Shown piece by piece: positions 1 through 8,579 of a stretch of 50,000 bases of DNA. The stretch is from Planctomycetota bacterium. GTDB lineage: Bacteria > Planctomycetota > B15-G4. Location: positions 1 through 50,000 of the forward strand of contig JACKHP010000031.1 of assembly GCA_020638905.1 (NCBI GenBank), in the 5' to 3' direction. Every line of letters starts with the position of its first letter. The first letter of the stretch is position 1. The notes beneath the pieces were generated by a model. That model saw only the letters and a program-made list of their open reading frames with translations, did no database searches and was not told the DNA's origin. A program made the position numbers and the translations under genes.

Positions 1-823
1 CCATCACGAGGCCGAGCTCGTTCTTGGGCCGCGCGAAGCGGTCGGTGACGTAGAGGTTGATGAACGGGATGATCAGCCCTGCGCCCGTCCCGACGATCAG
101 GTACGGCAGCGCGAGCCTCCACCACAGGTGCCAGTGTCGCGGCGCGAGGATCGCGAACATGCGCCAGACCGACGGCGGCGACGCGGGACGGGTCGCGGTC
201 GGCGCCTCGGCGGCGGTCGGCTCGCGGCGCCGTCCGGTGACGAGCCCGCGATACGGGATCGTGGCGCACAGGCTGGCGAGCGCGCCGAGCGCCAACGCGG
301 CGCTGAGTCCCTCCGACTCGCCCAGGCCGGCGTGCACGAGCAGGTCGGCGAGCGCTCCCGCGCAGGCCAGTCCGAAGGCTGCGGCCACGGTGTGCGTCAT
401 GAACTCGGCGCCGAAGAGCTGGGTGCGCTGACCGGGATGTCCCACGCTGACGAGGAACGGCGCAGCCACCACGCGGTGCACGGTGAACGACGCGCTCTGC
501 ACCGCCGACCAGAACAGGAGCGCCGGGAGGCTCTCGCTGAGCGCGAACCCGAGCAGTCCGGCCGCGGCACCCGTGGCCGCGAGCACCAGGCAGCGCCGCG
601 CACCCAGTGCGTCGTAGAGCGCCGCCGCAGGGATGGTCGTGAGCACGACGCCGATGCCGGCGGCCGAGAGCACGGTGCCCGCGTCGGCCTCGCCGAATCC
701 GAGCGAGCGCACGTACAGGTTCTGCAGCACCCACAGGAACCCGTGACCGACCTCGAGCAGCAGCGCACCGCACAGGAAGCGTCGGGCGTCCGGGAGGAAC
801 GCCCGCCAGGTGGCGAGGATCAC
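1..823 (-). CDS. MFS transporter, C-terminal part cut by window edge
   Basis: Integral inner-membrane transporter of the major facilitator superfamily; the substrate is not predictable. About 274 codons are present and the gene runs off the left edge. The translation is a series of hydrophobic helices with short charged loops. A long Arg/Pro/Ala-rich hydrophilic stretch near residues 180-205 fits the central loop between the two six-helix halves, followed by a hydrophobic segment starting LALPYLIVGTGAGLIIPF. The start chosen is GTG at 823, because it overlaps the stop codon of the upstream antiporter gene as GTGA (820-823), the coupling pattern used repeatedly here. It is therefore probably the second gene of an operon read from the promoter at 3333-3362. 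Family assignment is by fold pattern only; the exact transporter class is unknown. Confidence 0.8.
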   Translation of the reverse strand, partial: MILATWRAFLPDARRFLCGALLLEVGHGFLWVLQNLYVRSLGFGEADAGTVLSAAGIGVVLTTIPAAALYDALGARRCLVLAATGAAAGLLGFALSESLPALLFWSAVQSASFTVHRVVAAPFLVSVGHPGQRTQLFGAEFMTHTVAAAFGLACAGALADLLVHAGLGESEGLSAALALGALASLCATIPYRGLVTGRRREPTAAEAPTATRPASPPSVWRMFAILAPRHWHLWWRLALPYLIVGTGAGLIIPFINLYVTDRFARPKNELGLVM

Positions 824-3294
824 CGCTCGGCGTCGCTGCCCGGCGACAGGTCGGCGAACGTCGCGTCGGGCACCTTGCGTCCCACGAGGAACAGCAGCGC
901 GGTGATCACGAGCGTGGCCGAGCCGAGTGCGAGCGGGGTGCTCCACCAGTCGAGCTCGACCGTCGGCAGGTAGCCGAGGACGATCGCGAGCGTCGCCACG
1001 ACGATCGCGTAGGGCGCCTGGGTGCGCACGTGGTCGACGTGGTCGGAGGCCGACGCCACCGACGAGAGCACCGTCGTGTCGGAGATCGGCGAGCAGTGGT
1101 CACCGAAGATCGAGCCCTCGAGCACCGCGCCGATGCAGACCACGACCATCGCCAGCGCGCCGATGCCGGCGGCTTCACCCACGGCCGCCGAGAGCGCCAC
1201 GACGTTGGGCAGCAGGATCGCCATGGTCGACCACGACGAGCCCGTCGCGAAGGCCACCAGGCACGCGGCGGTGAACAGCAGCACCGGCAGCAGCAGCGGC
1301 GGGACGGCGCCGGAGAGCAGCGCAACGAGGTAGTCGGCGGTGTCCATCTCCTGGCACACGCGCCCGATCATCCAGGCCTCGAAGAGGATGATCACCGCGA
1401 ACACGAGAGCCTTGGCCGACGAGAGTCCGGCGCGCGTCATCTCGCCGCCGGGCAGGTGCGGACGCTTCGTGCGCAGTCCGCCGAGGGTCGCCGCGACGAC
1501 CACGACGAGCATCGTGATCGAGAACACGAGTCCGAACGCGAGGTAGCTCGTGGTCTGCTGCAGGAAGAGCCCGAAGCCGGCGCCTTCGCGCACGAACGAG
1601 AGATCGCCCAGCCACTGCACCGACAGGTCCTGCAGGCCGGTGGCCACGCCCAGCCCCAGCAGCGTGCCCAGGCGCACGGCGTTCGAGCCGGAGATGAGCA
1701 TCGCGGACGCGAGGCCGACGAACGCGCCGATGAAGATCGGCTTGCCGCCGCTGCCGGCGAAGAGGATGTCCGCGATGCGCTCGGGGTCGCCCAGGGCACC
1801 TTCGTTCCAGGCCTGCACGCCCTTGCCGTCGAGGAAGATGATCGCCAGCGTCGTGAACAGCACGAGCGCGATCGGTCCGGCGCCGGCCCACCAGCGGTGC
1901 GGCAGGCCCTCGTACGGCGTGATGCGCGAGGCCTCGTCGGAGACCATCGGCATGCCGCCGTCGCGCACGAGCTTGCCGGTGGTGCGGGCGCGCACCTCGG
2001 CCTTCAACATCGGTCCGAAGTCGCGCCCGAGGGCGATCGTCAGGAACACGAAGATCAGCGTGAACAGGCAGTAGAAGCGGAACGGGATGGTCTGCAGGAA
2101 GATCGCGTAGGCGTTCTCGGTGATGCCCGCGCCGGGCAGGTGCGCCTGGTACGTCGAGACCTCGTACGCGATCCAGGTCGAGAGCATCGAGACGCCGGCC
2201 ACGGGGGCCGCCGTCGCGTCGACGATGTAGGCCAGCTTCTCGCGCGAGATGCGCATGCGGTCGGTGAGCGGACGCATCGTGTTGCCGACGAGCAGGCAGT
2301 TCGCGTAGTCGTCGAAGAAGATGATCAGCCCCATGCCCCAGGTGGCGAAGAGCGTCGAGCGCGCCGTCTTCGCGAACCCGATCAGCAGCTCGATCAGTCC
2401 CTGCACGCCGCCCGAACGACTGAGGATGCCGACCATCGCCACGAGCAGCACGACGAAGCCGATGATCTCGAAGCGGAACGAGTCGGTGAACTCGGCCCAG
2501 AAGTAGTGCGTGAAGACGTTCGCGAAGCCCTGGGTGATCGACTCGCCCCAGCCAGCGCCGCCGTCCCACAGGATGAGCACCGAACCGGACAGGATGCCCA
2601 GGAAGAGCGCGAGCAGCGTCTTGCGCAGCAGCAGCGCGACCAGGATCGCGAGCAGCGGCGGCACGAGCGAGAGCCGGTCGGGCAGCTCCTTGTGCGTCTC
2701 GTGGATCGTGCCCTCGGCGTCGACCCAGCCATCGTCGGGCGGCACGACCGCGGCGAACGCCCCGCCCCCGGCGACCGAGGCCGTGACGGTGATGCGCGCC
2801 TCGTCGACGTGCACCGTGAGTTCGACTTCGAGCGGCGCCGTCTCGTCGGGCTTCGCGAGCCGGAAGCGGGGCGGCGTCTCGAGCTTGCGCTCGGCGGAGT
2901 CGTTCTCGCGCGCGGCGGTGAGCAGGTTGAGCTCGGTCGTCACCGCGCGTGCGAACGGGTCGGTGTTCGAGACCGTCGCGGGCGTGACGCGCAGCTCGCC
3001 GTCGACGCGCACGGTGAGCGCCACCGCGGGATCGTCGAGGTCGCCTCCGAGGCGCGCGAGCGCGGCGGGCAGCGTCTCGGCGGCGGACACTCCCTCGGGC
3101 ACCGAGGACGGCACGCTCTCGCCGGCCTCGCGGGCGGTCTTCAGCCCGAGCTCGTAGACGTCCTGCTGGGACCTGAGCAGCTTGCCCACGGCCTGGGCCA
3201 CGAGGGTCTGCCGGTCGGCATCGGGGACGAGCAGCAACGCGGCGAGCGCGAGGCCCACTGCGGTGCCGAGAAAGGCGGAAAGGCGTCCGTTCAT
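820..3294 (-). CDS. NhaC-family Na+/H+ antiporter with extra N-terminal domain
   Basis: Predicted inner-membrane cation/proton or organic-acid antiporter (NhaC family, PF03553). The protein is 824 residues against about 450-550 for classic NhaC. It opens with a hydrophobic anchor (residues 7-24). A mostly hydrophilic region with beta-like character follows to about residue 200, for example TVRVDGELRVTP and VELTVHVDEARITVTASV, and then the polytopic NhaC core. Recognisable core motifs are GLIIFFDDYANCLLVGNTMR, ATAAPVAGVSMLSTWIAYEV and GSSWSTMAILLPN, together with SIFGDHCSPISDTTVLSS. ATG at 3294 is used because everything upstream is intergenic and contains a good promoter. It heads an operon with the MFS gene. 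The N-terminal domain is probably extracytoplasmic; its function is unknown. Confidence 0.9.
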   Translation of the reverse strand: MNGRLSAFLGTAVGLALAALLLVPDADRQTLVAQAVGKLLRSQQDVYELGLKTAREAGESVPSSVPEGVSAAETLPAALARLGGDLDDPAVALTVRVDGELRVTPATVSNTDPFARAVTTELNLLTAARENDSAERKLETPPRFRLAKPDETAPLEVELTVHVDEARITVTASVAGGGAFAAVVPPDDGWVDAEGTIHETHKELPDRLSLVPPLLAILVALLLRKTLLALFLGILSGSVLILWDGGAGWGESITQGFANVFTHYFWAEFTDSFRFEIIGFVVLLVAMVGILSRSGGVQGLIELLIGFAKTARSTLFATWGMGLIIFFDDYANCLLVGNTMRPLTDRMRISREKLAYIVDATAAPVAGVSMLSTWIAYEVSTYQAHLPGAGITENAYAIFLQTIPFRFYCLFTLIFVFLTIALGRDFGPMLKAEVRARTTGKLVRDGGMPMVSDEASRITPYEGLPHRWWAGAGPIALVLFTTLAIIFLDGKGVQAWNEGALGDPERIADILFAGSGGKPIFIGAFVGLASAMLISGSNAVRLGTLLGLGVATGLQDLSVQWLGDLSFVREGAGFGLFLQQTTSYLAFGLVFSITMLVVVVAATLGGLRTKRPHLPGGEMTRAGLSSAKALVFAVIILFEAWMIGRVCQEMDTADYLVALLSGAVPPLLLPVLLFTAACLVAFATGSSWSTMAILLPNVVALSAAVGEAAGIGALAMVVVCIGAVLEGSIFGDHCSPISDTTVLSSVASASDHVDHVRTQAPYAIVVATLAIVLGYLPTVELDWWSTPLALGSATLVITALLFLVGRKVPDATFADLSPGSDAER

Positions 3295-3332
3295 CGGCGA
3301 GCGACCGGAGGAGGACGGCGGAGGGAGCGCGG

Positions 3333-3362
3333 ATTGTAGGGACCGCCGGGCGCGAATCCCAA
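3333..3362 (-). promoter_or_regulatory. Promoter of the antiporter operon
   Basis: On the minus strand TTGGGA (3357-3362) and TACAAT (3333-3338) are separated by 18 bases and lie 39 bases upstream of the antiporter ATG. This is a near-consensus sigma70-type promoter and the best explanation for the AT-richer patch in this gap. The rest of 3295-3519 shows only a possible TAGGCT -10 box (3489-3494) for the plus-strand gene at 3520. Confidence 0.65.
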
Positions 3363-3519
3363 CCCGCACCGCGGCGCTCTCTCGGGGTGGGACGGCGCTC
3401 GCGCCGCGCGTGCAGCGAGGACCGTCGGCGCGACGGCGGCGCGACGCAACGGCATGGGTGGCGCGGGCCGTCCCACGCGGTGCCTTGATAGGCTGCGCCC
3501 CCCTCGGGAAGATGCGCCC

Positions 3520-4059
3520 ATGGATCCCGTGCTCGTCGGACTCGCCATCCTGGCCGCTCTCGTGGTCGGCGGCTCGCTGCTGCTCGTGCGGCGGCTCGAC
3601 GCCCTCGACGAACGGCTCGGCCGGCTCGACGACATCGACGGCCTGGCGCGTCGCGTCCAGCGGCTCGCGGCCGAACTCGACCGCAAGGAGCTCAACGCCC
3701 AGATCCAGACCAAGCTGACCGAGGTGGGCGAGGCCGAGCGGCGCCTGGGCGCGGCGGTGGGCGAGCTGCGCCAGCAGATCGACGAGCTCACCGAACGCAT
3801 CGAGGCCGGCCTGTCGGGTCCGGGACGGCGACCCGAGGGGCTCGAGCTGGGCGCCACCGAGATCGTCCGTCGGCACCTCGAGGACGAGGGCTTCCAGTCG
3901 GTCCGCGTGTTGTCCGATCTGACCCGGCTCGACGGCCTCACGGGACGGGTCGTGTTCGAGGCCACGCGACGCGGTGCCATGCACAAGGGCCACGTGTCCC
4001 TGCGCGACGGCGTGATCGACGACGAGACGATCCGTGCCGCCTACTCCGCCTTTCCTTGA
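3520..4059 (+). CDS. Membrane-anchored coiled-coil protein, function unknown
   Basis: Protein of 179 residues that I do not recognise. Residues 3-24 form one transmembrane helix. A long charged heptad-rich region with repeated Leu/Arg/Glu (about 28-105) should be a coiled coil. A compact C-terminal part of about 70 residues follows, containing EIVRRHLEDEGFQSVRV and ending in AYSAFP. The layout resembles RmuC-like or other anchored coiled-coil proteins, but no nuclease motif is visible. ATG at 3520 is chosen over an in-frame ATG at 3454 because the upstream stretch is Arg/Pro-rich non-coding-like sequence and the first helix begins right after 3520. A GGAAG sequence lies about 11 bases upstream and a TAGGCT box at 3489-3494. 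It sits 21 bases before asnS. Confidence 0.75.
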   Translation: MDPVLVGLAILAALVVGGSLLLVRRLDALDERLGRLDDIDGLARRVQRLAAELDRKELNAQIQTKLTEVGEAERRLGAAVGELRQQIDELTERIEAGLSGPGRRPEGLELGATEIVRRHLEDEGFQSVRVLSDLTRLDGLTGRVVFEATRRGAMHKGHVSLRDGVIDDETIRAAYSAFP

Positions 4060-4064
4060 TTGCG

Positions 4065-4070
4065 TAGGCT
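4065..4070 (+). promoter_or_regulatory. -10 box of asnS, near-leaderless start
   Basis: TAGGCT, the same hexamer used at metK, lies only 10 bases before the asnS ATG and there is no Shine-Dalgarno sequence. No convincing -35 box is visible. A start of transcription 6-8 bases downstream would leave a 5' leader of only 2-4 bases. Confidence 0.4.
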
Positions 4071-4080
4071 GACGCCGATC

Positions 4081-5415
4081 ATGACCACGACCGAAGACCA
4101 GACGTCCGACGGTGCGCCGACCCTCGCCCGGGTGCGCCGCCTCAACGAGCACGTCGGCGAGACCGTGCGCGTCCAGGGCTGGCTCGCCAACCGGCGCAGC
4201 AGCGGCAAGCTGCTGTTCCTCGAGCTGCGTGACGGCAGCGGGACGGTGCAGGCCGTGGCGCACAAGAAGGCCATCGGCGACGAGCTCTTCGCCGAGCTCG
4301 AGGGTCTCCCGCAGGAGTCGTCGCTCGAGGTCGACGGACTCGTCAAGGCCGACGAGCGCAGTCCCACGGGAGTCGAGCTCTCGGTCACGGGCGCGCGCGT
4401 CGTCGGACGCGCCGAACCCTACCCGATCACGAAGGCGGTGCAGGAGGACAGCGTCGACTTCCTGATGAAGCACCGCCACCTGTGGCTGCGCTCCAGCAAG
4501 CAGGTCGCCAAGCTGCGCGTGCGCGCGCGCATCATCAAGTCGATCCGCGACTTCTTCGACGGGCGCGACTTCGTGTGTCTCGACGCGCCGATCTTCACGC
4601 CGTCGGCCTGCGAGGGCACCTCGACGCTGTTCGAGGTCGACTACTTCGGCGATCCCGCGTACCTCACGCAGAGCGGCCAGCTCTACGCCGAGGCCGGCGC
4701 CATGGCCCTCGGCCGCGTCTACACGTTCGGTCCCACGTTCCGGGCCGAGAAGTCGAAGACGCGCCGGCACCTGACCGAGTTCTGGATGTGCGAGCCCGAG
4801 ATGGCCTTCGCCACCCTCGACGACGTGATGGACCTGGCCGAGGGGCTGCTGTGCACGATCGTCTCCGACGTGCTGGCCGACTGCGCTCCCGAGCTGAACG
4901 TGCTCGAGCGCGACCTCGCGCCGCTGCAGAAGATCCGCGCGCCGTTCCCGCGCATGAGCTACGACGAGGCCGTCGCGCTGCTCAACGAGAAGGGCCATCC
5001 CTTCGAGTGGGGCGGCGACCTGGGCGCGCCCGACGAGACCTTCCTCACGCAGTTGTTCGACAAGCCGCTGCTGCTGCACCGCTATCCGCACGGGGTCAAG
5101 GCCTTCTACATGAAGCGCGACCCGGACGACGATCGCGTGGCGCTGTGCGTCGACGTGCTGGCGCCCGAGGGCTACGGCGAGATCGTGGGAGGCAGCGAGC
5201 GCGCCGACGACCTCGACTACCTGCTCGAGCAGATCAAGAAGCACGATCTGCCGCAGGAAGCGTTCGAGTGGTACCTCGACCTGCGCCGCTACGGCACCGT
5301 CCCGCACGGCGGCTTCGGCCTCGGACTCGAGCGCACCGTCGCCTGGGTCTGCGGCACGCACCACATCCGCGAGTGCATCCCGTTCCCGCGCATGCTGTAC
5401 AAGATCTATCCCTGA
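4081..5415 (+). CDS. asnS: Asparaginyl-tRNA synthetase
   Basis: Cytoplasmic class IIb aminoacyl-tRNA synthetase charging tRNA(Asn) with asparagine (AsnRS). The 444 residues match the usual 430-470. An N-terminal OB-fold anticodon-binding domain (about residues 15-115, with GWLANRRSSGKLLFLELRDG) is followed by the class II catalytic core. Motif 2 is FRAEKSKTRRHLTEFWMCEP near residue 220 and motif 3 is GFGLGLERTVAWVCG near residue 411. The TRRHLTEFWM form is typical of AsnRS rather than AspRS, and there is no AspRS GAD insertion. ATG 4081 is preferred over the in-frame ATG at 4060, which lies upstream of the TAGGCT box, because TAGGCT sits just before 4081. Having AsnRS implies that Asn-tRNA does not depend solely on amidotransferase. 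Confidence 0.97.
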   Translation: MTTTEDQTSDGAPTLARVRRLNEHVGETVRVQGWLANRRSSGKLLFLELRDGSGTVQAVAHKKAIGDELFAELEGLPQESSLEVDGLVKADERSPTGVELSVTGARVVGRAEPYPITKAVQEDSVDFLMKHRHLWLRSSKQVAKLRVRARIIKSIRDFFDGRDFVCLDAPIFTPSACEGTSTLFEVDYFGDPAYLTQSGQLYAEAGAMALGRVYTFGPTFRAEKSKTRRHLTEFWMCEPEMAFATLDDVMDLAEGLLCTIVSDVLADCAPELNVLERDLAPLQKIRAPFPRMSYDEAVALLNEKGHPFEWGGDLGAPDETFLTQLFDKPLLLHRYPHGVKAFYMKRDPDDDRVALCVDVLAPEGYGEIVGGSERADDLDYLLEQIKKHDLPQEAFEWYLDLRRYGTVPHGGFGLGLERTVAWVCGTHHIRECIPFPRMLYKIYP

Positions 5416-5446
5416 TCGGGGAGCGCCCGCCGAGGGCGCGCGTGCC

Positions 5447-6052
5447 ATGGCAGCCGACCTGAGCGGACTCGAACGGACCGCGGCGCGCTTCGGTCTCGCG
5501 TTGCGCGCCCGCACGGTCGAGCCCGATCCGCGCACGGCGGCGTGGTTCACGGTGCGCGGCGACGAGCTGCTCGTGTCCGAGCGCGTGCTCGAACGGCTGC
5601 GTCCGCTGGAGGCCGAGGCGCTCCTGCTGCTGCAGCTCGTGCGGGCGCGCGCGCTGCGCCGCGCCGGGCTGCGCATCGCGGGGGCCACGGTGCTCTGCAC
5701 GGCGGCGGCCGCGATCGGCGCGATGGTCGCGCCGGCGTACGCGCTCGCCTGCTTCGGCGGGGCGGGGCTGCTCGCGCTGCTGCTCGCGATGACCCTCTGG
5801 TCGCGCGCCTCGATGGCCGCCGACGACGAGTCGATCGTGCTCTTCGGCGACGCCGACACCGTCGTGCGCGCGATGAACATGATGAACCTCGACGAGATCC
5901 ACGTGGGGGGACGCAAGCTGGCGGCGCGTCCCGACCTGCGTGCCCGCGCCGACCGGCTGGTGCGCGTGCACGAGCTGCGCCTGCCACCGGGCATGCGGCA
6001 CACCGCCTGTCCCCTGCCGGACGACGCACGGGACGCGTCCGGCGGTGGGTGA
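5447..6052 (+). CDS. Degenerate M48 (HtpX-like) peptidase-fold membrane protein
   Basis: Protein of 201 residues with two central hydrophobic helices (about 84-105 and 108-125). The order of segments follows an M48 zinc peptidase. VSERVLERLRPLEAEALLLL corresponds to the helix that normally ends in HExxH, followed by the paired membrane helices. SRASMAADDESIVLFGDAD corresponds to the SRxxExxAD segment that carries the third zinc ligand. A terminal Arg/Ala-rich helix resembles the HPPxxxRI region. The metal ligands are missing: the HExxH position reads LLQLVR and the Glu of the SR..E..AD segment is replaced. It should therefore be catalytically dead if the homology holds. The similarity is my inference from motif order, not an alignment. 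The stop overlaps the next gene by 8 bases, so the two are probably coupled. Confidence 0.6.
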   Translation: MAADLSGLERTAARFGLALRARTVEPDPRTAAWFTVRGDELLVSERVLERLRPLEAEALLLLQLVRARALRRAGLRIAGATVLCTAAAAIGAMVAPAYALACFGGAGLLALLLAMTLWSRASMAADDESIVLFGDADTVVRAMNMMNLDEIHVGGRKLAARPDLRARADRLVRVHELRLPPGMRHTACPLPDDARDASGGG

Positions 6053-7040
6053 GCGCCTCGTCCTGCGCACGCACCCGCGCGCGGCCGAGATCGCCGTGCG
6101 GCGCGCGCGGCTGCTCGCCGCGCTGCGCGCCCGGCTCGACGCCGACGGCTTCGTCGAGCTCGACGTCCCCGTGCTTCTGCCGCACGCCGGCAGCGAACCC
6201 CACCTGCATCCGCCGCGGGTGTCGGTCGCGGGACTCTCCGACGCGCTCTGGCTGCAGACCTCGCCCGAGTTGCCGTGCAAGCGCCTGCTGTGCGCCGGCG
6301 TCGCGCGCAGCTACTTCCTGGGCCACGTCTACCGCGGCGGACGCGAGGAGCTCTCGACGCACCACCAGCCGCAGTTCGCGATGCTCGAGTGGTACCGTCC
6401 CGGCGAGTCGCTCGAGCTGCTCGTCGAGGACGTGTCGACCCTGGCGCGCGCCGCGGCCGAGGCGCTCGGCGTCACCGCGCCGGACGCCTCGCGGCTGCTC
6501 TCGGTGAGCGAGGCCCTGTGTCTCCACGCGGGGCTCGACGCCGCACCGCTCTTCGCGGGTGACGCACGGACCTTCGCGCGCGCCGCACGCGCGTCGGGAC
6601 TCACGGGCTGCCGGGACGACGACGACGTCTCGACGCTGCTCTCGCGCGTGCTCGTCGAGCGCGTCGAGCCGCGCCTGGCCGCGTCCGAAGGCTGGACGTT
6701 CCTGCACGGCTATCCGCGCGAGCAGGCCGCGCTGGCGCGGCTCTCCGACGACGACCCCCCGGTGGCGCTGCGCGTCGAGGCGTACCTGCGCGGGTTCGAG
6801 ATCGCGAACGGCTACGTCGAGCTGTCGGACGCCGACGAGCTGCGTGCGCGCTGGAGGGCCGACGCGGCGGCGCGCGAAGGCGTGTCCGTCCCGCAGGATG
6901 AGGGACTCGTGGAGGCGCTCGAGCGCGACGGGATGCCGCCCAGCGTGGGCATGGCGCTGGGCGTCGATCGCCTGGCGCTGGCGCTGCTCGGCGGACACGA
7001 CCTGCGCGACGTCCTGCCGCTGTACCTCGAGCTGGCGTGA
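6045..7040 (+). CDS. epmA: EpmA-like elongation factor P lysine ligase
   Basis: Class II lysyl-tRNA-synthetase paralogue without an anticodon domain (EpmA/GenX/PoxA/YjeA family). The family attaches (R)-beta-lysine to a conserved lysine of elongation factor P, aiding translation of polyproline stretches. The 331 residues match the family (about 325). Visible are motif 1 around residues 16-45, the motif 2 region GGREELSTHHQPQFAMLEWY near residue 100, and motif 3 GMALGVDRLALALLGG near residue 302. GTG 6045 is chosen because it gives the standard N-terminus (RLVLRTHPRAAEIAVRRARL) and overlaps the upstream stop. The partners EpmB and EF-P are not in the window. The alternative, a full LysRS, is excluded by the missing OB-fold domain. 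Confidence 0.9.
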   Translation: MGERLVLRTHPRAAEIAVRRARLLAALRARLDADGFVELDVPVLLPHAGSEPHLHPPRVSVAGLSDALWLQTSPELPCKRLLCAGVARSYFLGHVYRGGREELSTHHQPQFAMLEWYRPGESLELLVEDVSTLARAAAEALGVTAPDASRLLSVSEALCLHAGLDAAPLFAGDARTFARAARASGLTGCRDDDDVSTLLSRVLVERVEPRLAASEGWTFLHGYPREQAALARLSDDDPPVALRVEAYLRGFEIANGYVELSDADELRARWRADAAAREGVSVPQDEGLVEALERDGMPPSVGMALGVDRLALALLGGHDLRDVLPLYLELA

Positions 7041-7192
7041 CGCGGAGCGGCGGGCGCGACGCCCGGACCGGTGCTCGTGCCGCTCGCGCGTAACGCGCGC
7101 GCCGTCCGTCCGACGTGCGTGAGGTGGCGCGCGGCGCGACGGGGCAACGGGCCGCCGTCCGCGGGCGCGCCGATGACGACTCGAGGTCCACC

Positions 7193-8416
7193 ATGCACGT
7201 CCTTGCTCCTCCCGCGGCCGCCGCGCGCGCGGTCCGTCCCCGTACGCCACGCACGGCGCTCGCGCTGCTGCTGCTCGTCGCGTCCGCCGGCGCACAGTCC
7301 GTCGATCTCTTCGTGAGCACGTCGACCGACGCCGACCTGTCCGGATCGCCGGTGCGCGACTCCGACGTGCTCTCGCACCGCCCGGGACTGCCCGCGGCCT
7401 TCGCGCTGCCGGCCGAGGCGCTCTCGGCGCTGGCCGGAGATCCCACGGGGTCGGGGCTGCACGTCGTGTTCGGCGACATCGACGCGCTGCACGTCTCTCC
7501 CGGCGGTCTCGCGAGCGACGGGCTGTACATCTCGCTGCTGAGCAACGAGAACGGCTTCCTCGACGGCGACGTGCTGGCGCTGTCGCAGGAGGGTGCCAGC
7601 GTGTTCCGCTCCGAGGCCGAGTTCGCGGCGGCGGCGGGGGCGTCCGATGGCAACGTCGACGTCGACGCGTTCAGCCTCGACGCCGACGGCACGATCTGGT
7701 TCTCGTTCGCCGAGGACGAGGCCAGCGCGTTCCTCTCGGGCGACCAGCCGGGCAGCATCGGTGACGGCGACGTCCTCGTCTGGCCGGCGGGGCAGTCGGT
7801 GGCCCAGATCGTCTACACCGAGGCACAGATCGACGCCTTCGTGAGCGCGGCGCTGGGTGCGTCGACGAGCACCGTCGACACCCGCGGGTTGGCGCGCGAC
7901 GCCGCGGGCCAGCTGCTGTTCGTGGTGCAGAGCCCCTCGGCCCACGACGCGAGCGTGTTCACCACCGCGGGCGGCGGGGCGCTGCTCGACGGGCACGACG
8001 AGGCCTCGTTCGGGTTCGGTGCCGACGAAGAGCTCGACGCGCTCAGCGTCGCGCCGTCGCTGTGGCCGGGCCTGGCGGTCAGTGAGCCCCGTCCGGCGGC
8101 CGGCGGCAGCTTCAGCTTCGAGGTGTGGGACGCCGAGCCGGGCGCGCCGCACGTCGTGCTGATGGCGCTCGACCTGGGCCCGAGCTGGCTGCCGCTCGCG
8201 GGCTGGGGCGGCCTCGTGCTGGCCGACGACGCGCTCTTCTTCGCCTCGGCCCATCTGCTCCCGTCGCTCACCGTGCTGCCCGACGCGGCGGGACGGGCGT
8301 CGCTGGCCCTCGACGTCCCGGCGGCGCTCACGGCGCTGGACGTGACGGCCCAGGCGGTGTGCCTCGGCGCCGGCGCGTCCGCCAGTGATCCGCTCGTGGT
8401 CGAGCTCGCCCAGTAG
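7193..8416 (+). CDS. Secreted protein of unknown function
   Basis: Protein of 407 residues with a Sec signal peptide: a basic N-region to Arg20, a Leu-rich core, and a predicted signal peptidase I site ASAGA|QS that leaves Gln35 first. The mature part is acidic, low in Lys, and rich in short repeated phrases around Asp/Gly (DGDVLA, DADGTIWFSF, GDGDVLVW), which suggests a beta-propeller-like or beta-rich fold. It ends with a strand-rich domain finishing in SASDPLVVELAQ. I recognise no catalytic motif. ATG 7193 is chosen because it gives a complete signal peptide; the in-frame upstream ATG at 7115 adds only Arg/Ala-rich sequence. A terminator-like hairpin lies just downstream (8431-8464). Confidence 0.8.
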   Translation: MHVLAPPAAAARAVRPRTPRTALALLLLVASAGAQSVDLFVSTSTDADLSGSPVRDSDVLSHRPGLPAAFALPAEALSALAGDPTGSGLHVVFGDIDALHVSPGGLASDGLYISLLSNENGFLDGDVLALSQEGASVFRSEAEFAAAAGASDGNVDVDAFSLDADGTIWFSFAEDEASAFLSGDQPGSIGDGDVLVWPAGQSVAQIVYTEAQIDAFVSAALGASTSTVDTRGLARDAAGQLLFVVQSPSAHDASVFTTAGGGALLDGHDEASFGFGADEELDALSVAPSLWPGLAVSEPRPAAGGSFSFEVWDAEPGAPHVVLMALDLGPSWLPLAGWGGLVLADDALFFASAHLLPSLTVLPDAAGRASLALDVPAALTALDVTAQAVCLGAGASASDPLVVELAQ

Positions 8417-8430
8417 GTCCGGCAATGCGC

Positions 8431-8464
8431 GGGGACGGGGCGCCGCGCGGGGCGTCCCGTCCCC
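8431..8464 (+). terminator. GC-rich hairpin terminator without U-tract
   Basis: The arms 8431-8444 and 8451-8464 pair at 13 of 14 positions around a 6-base loop, 15 bases after the stop of the secreted-protein gene. No T-run follows, as with the other terminator-like hairpins here. Confidence 0.5.
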
Positions 8465-8501
8465 CGTCGGGTGTGCGAGTGGACTTCGGGCTCGCGACGA
8501 C

Positions 8502-8507
8502 TACCAT
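8502..8507 (+). promoter_or_regulatory. Possible -10 box for the NIL gene
   Basis: TACCAT with TGGACT (8480-8485) 16 bases upstream is a weak promoter candidate for the gene starting at 8580. It lies just after the hairpin that should end the preceding transcript. Confidence 0.3.
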
Positions 8508-8579
8508 GGCGAGGTCGGTCGGCCCCCGCAGGGTGGTCGCTCCGGCACTCCCCCCAGCCTCGCCGAATCGACCAGGGTC

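Noticed and set aside
820..6003. A 1727-codon open frame on the minus strand
   Set aside because: Only 820-3294 codes for the antiporter. The remainder runs antisense to asnS and its neighbours, where the plus strand has clear protein families.
7085..7099. Short hairpin after the epmA-like gene
   Set aside because: Six-base stems of alternating CG are expected by chance in this DNA; not enough for a terminator call.
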